From positions 4,129,501 through 4,193,500 of the forward strand of contig NZ_CP015849.1 in assembly GCF_001654495.1 (NCBI RefSeq): DNA of 64,000 nt. The letters are read 5' to 3'. The stretch comes from Streptomyces sp. SAT1. Its GTDB lineage: Bacteria > Actinomycetota > Actinomycetes > Streptomycetales > Streptomycetaceae. Below are positions 62,305-64,000 of the stretch, piece by piece. Position 1 is the first letter of the stretch. Every line of letters starts with the position of its first letter. The notes beneath the pieces were generated by a model, which was not told the DNA's origin, searched no databases, and was given only the letters and a program-made list of their open reading frames with translations. The position numbers and the translations under genes are program-made.

Positions 62305-62775
62305 GTGGCCCGCACTGAGTACTACGACGCCCCGAACGCCCCCAAGCCGAACAGCGTGGTCGTCGCCGCCTCCGCCGTCGTCACCGACGACCACGGCCGC
62401 ATCCTCCTCCAGCGCCGCCGCGACAACGACCTGTGGGCGCTACCCGGCGGAGGCATGGACCTCACCGACTCCCTGCCAGGCACGGCCGTCCGCGAAGTCA
62501 AAGAAGAGAACGGCCTGGACGTCGAGATCACCGGCCTGGTCGGCACCTACACCGACCCGAAACACGTCATCGCCTACAACGACGGCGAGGTCCGCCGCCA
62601 GTTCAACGTCTGCTTCACCGCCCGCATCACCGGCGGCCAGCTGGCAATCTCCGACGAGTCCACCGAGCTCCGGTTCGTACCGCCCGAAGAGATCGAGCAA
62701 CTGCCGATGCACCACACCCAACAGCTCAGGCTCCAGCACTTCCTGGAACAGCGCGAGAAGCCGTACCTGGGCTGA
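62305..62775 (+). CDS. Nudix hydrolase, Pif-like
   Basis: A 156-residue Nudix protein. The box reads GGGMDLTDSLPGTAVREVKE then ENGL; the usual first Glu is Asp55. In pSAM2 the Nudix protein Pif blocks redundant transfer between element-bearing cells, and this gene sits in the equivalent place next to an element regulator. GTG 62305 has GAGGAAGG just upstream. Function as an immunity factor is inferred from context. The right-end repeat starts five bases after its stop. Confidence 0.85.
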   Translation: MARTEYYDAPNAPKPNSVVVAASAVVTDDHGRILLQRRRDNDLWALPGGGMDLTDSLPGTAVREVKEENGLDVEITGLVGTYTDPKHVIAYNDGEVRRQFNVCFTARITGGQLAISDESTELRFVPPEEIEQLPMHHTQQLRLQHFLEQREKPYLG

Positions 62776-62780
62776 ACCGG

Positions 62781-62804
62781 CTGACGGCAGTAGCTGACGG
62801 CAAC
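62781..62804 (+). repeat. Element end repeat, right copy
   Basis: CTGACGGCAGTAGCTGACGG followed by CAAC differs from the left copy (59621-59644) at two positions, both T to C. Same orientation. It lies just after the Pif-like gene and marks the probable right end of the element. Confidence 0.65.
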
Positions 62805-62894
62805 AACCCCGCACAACCACGGACCCCCACGCACGTCACCGGACCAGCAAATCGCGCTTGACCTGCATAAAAGCAGGTACAGGCGTCCGCGTAG

Positions 62895-63278
62895 CACACG
62901 TACTATGTGCTGGCGGGCGAGACGCCGGTACTCGTTCACAACAGTGGCTGCGGCGGGCGTTGGAAATTGGGTGAAGATTATGCCAAGCCCAATAAGAAGG
63001 GCGATGCGCCGTCCTTGTCCACCATGCGTAAGCGGTTCTGGAAGAACGAAGCGGCGGAACCGGATGCCGCAGGCCAATACGGTGCCGCGAACGTCGGTCG
63101 TATGAAGCGGGGGTCGGCGCCCCAGCGGCAGCGTCCTGACGGATCGTGGGAATCAATGGAGCTGAGTCACGAACCTATTCCCGAGCGTGACGGTGGTATG
63201 TTGCTGACACCGCGGTGGCCAGAGGATCATGTAATTATGGATCCCGGTGGGTACCGTAGGCTCCCGCCCGGGTACTGA
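62895..63278 (+). pseudogene. Orphan RHS C-terminal tail with HNH-like toxin
   Basis: The frame opens right after a TAG (62892-62894) with HTYYVLAGETPVLVHNSGCG, the end of a Hint domain, and continues into a 108-residue toxin tail. The tail has SMELSHEPIPERDGG and PRWPEDHVIMDPGGYRR, an HNH/endonuclease-VII-like pattern with two histidines. It lacks the RHS body and signal and so cannot be secreted by itself. About 42 of the first 51 bases match the equivalent Hint end of the full RHS gene (58629-58679), giving a site for recombination. GTG 62907 could start a short peptide. Confidence 0.8.
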
Positions 63279-63367
63279 GCTGCGGACGGGCGTGGTGCCA
63301 GCCCCCTTTTTCGCTGGCGTCACGCACAGGTGCGCTGCTCAGGTCTGGACGATCTAGGAGGATTCGG

Positions 63368-63733
63368 GTGAGCACAAGCGGTGCGCAGGCAGCGGCCTTT
63401 TTCCGCGACATCGTTCAGACTCGCACCGTTTGGTGGGTCCGGGATGACAATGGCAGCCCAACGCCGGTCTCGAGTTCTGGGCGACCCGCATTCCCTTATT
63501 GGTCGTCGGAGTCCCGCGCGAAGCGCGCTGCTCAGCTATGGGGTCCTCAGTTTCGTGTTGTTGCAATGCCGCTGGATCATTGGCGGAGTGCGGCTTTGCC
63601 GGATCTGGTCAAGGATGACTTTCGAGTAGGCATTAATTGGAGCGGACAGTGCTTGACTGGATGGGACTTCACTGTCAATGAAGTGGTCAATCGCCTCGCT
63701 CAAGCTCTTAGTGAACCGCCATTCGACCGGTAG
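63368..63733 (+). CDS. DUF2750-like immunity protein
   Basis: A 121-residue protein with FFRDIVQTRTVWWVRDDNGS, AFPYWSSESRAKRAAQLWG and VGINWSGQCLTGWD, which match my memory of DUF2750. The family is common as an immunity or immunity-associated protein beside polymorphic toxins. Its start (GTG 63368) has AGGAGGATTCGG just upstream. It follows the orphan HNH tail by 89 bases and is its likely antidote. Lower GC than chromosomal neighbours. Confidence 0.8.
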   Translation: MSTSGAQAAAFFRDIVQTRTVWWVRDDNGSPTPVSSSGRPAFPYWSSESRAKRAAQLWGPQFRVVAMPLDHWRSAALPDLVKDDFRVGINWSGQCLTGWDFTVNEVVNRLAQALSEPPFDR

Positions 63734-64000
63734 GTTCGGCTGGGTGGCAACGCTCGGGCGTGGCCCAGGGAATCATCCGTCTGTGGGCGTGAAGGGCTTG
63801 CATACCGAGGGCGAACTGGGCGCTGTCGATTCTCGTGCCGTCAACTGAACCTTGGCCGGCCTGGCGTATTTTGGCGGCTCCTGGGGAGTTACTGGAGGGC
63901 GAGCACGACGGACGGAGTCGGCTGCCCCGGCGTGTCCGGTGTCCAGCCGGTGAGTCATTGTTCAGGTGGGTCGAGTGCGAACCATCGGGCCGGGATCAGG
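63734..64000. other. End of window, no supported gene
   Basis: These 267 bases hold no frame with a ribosome site or family features. A 61-residue reverse frame is Pro/Thr/Arg-rich and unconvincing. Composition is intermediate, so the accessory region probably continues beyond the window. Confidence 0.4.

Larger units (their letters stand above)
59621..62804. mobile_element. Decayed pSAM2-like integrative element
   Basis: This stretch holds, in order, a frameshifted tyrosine integrase, an excisionase, the C-terminal remnant of a RepSA-type initiator, a DUF5919-type regulator and a Pif-like Nudix protein. This is the core set of an actinomycete integrative and conjugative element. Transfer and full replication genes are missing. 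A 24-base repeat (22 of 24 identical) lies at each end. No tRNA gene is seen at either edge, unlike most relatives. The element separates the RHS toxin/immunity pair from an orphan toxin tail. Confidence 0.75.

Noticed and set aside
63773..63958. 61-codon reverse frame at the end of the window
   Set aside because: Pro/Thr/Arg-rich with no ribosome site or recognisable features.
1..64000. CRISPR arrays, rRNA and tRNA genes
   Set aside because: No regularly spaced repeats with unique spacers, and no conserved rRNA or tRNA sequence, were seen by eye.

Overview
The window is a piece of a Streptomyces chromosome. Base composition is very GC-rich with strong third-position GC bias and many GTG starts. 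Marker families support the genus: SAM methyltransferases of the DUF574 type, an XRE/DUF397/ATPase regulatory trio, DUF3558 lipoproteins, a DUF2637 protein, a class I lysyl-tRNA synthetase and futalosine-type menaquinone genes. Only a few genes carry the rare TTA (bldA) leucine codon. I saw no rRNA, tRNA or CRISPR array.

Layout. 1-27 kb is mostly chromosomal housekeeping and regulation: tandem methyltransferases, a whiJ-like trio, argS and lysS, DUF3558 lipoproteins, rtcB, a phosphatase-acetyltransferase fusion, a divergent LysR/MFS pair, a flavin monooxygenase with its FMN reductase, a two-component system, a lysyl-phosphatidylglycerol-synthase-like protein and a DoxX protein. 27.1-32.6 kb is an accessory patch of lower GC. 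It holds a tight minus-strand operon: a Nudix/winged-helix regulator, a nucleosidase/phosphorylase-fold protein, a 660-residue membrane protein and a four-TM protein. The nucleosidase and the large membrane protein share a short RHIM-like motif. Together they carry three TTA codons, so I regard this as the best candidate for an undescribed conflict (defence) system here.

32.6-48 kb returns to conserved order: hemL, a histidine phosphatase, a Tat lipoprotein, a thioredoxin, ccdA, resB and ccsB (cytochrome c maturation), a deaminase, a TetR regulator, a Ser/Thr kinase with a ricin-like outer domain, then a UbiD decarboxylase and mqnP. These genes join heme supply, cytochrome c assembly and menaquinone synthesis.

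48-64 kb is accessory. A secreted LamG protein with a consensus promoter precedes a 2,323-residue RHS protein. That protein ends in a Hint domain and a short toxin-like tail, with an immunity-gene candidate just downstream. Then comes a decayed pSAM2-like integrative element (frameshifted integrase, excisionase, replication-initiator remnant, regulator, Pif-like Nudix protein). It is flanked by a 24-bp repeat and sits between the RHS locus and an orphan Hint-tail/HNH toxin fragment with its own DUF2750-type immunity gene. So one toxin/immunity tail array appears to have been interrupted by a mobile element.
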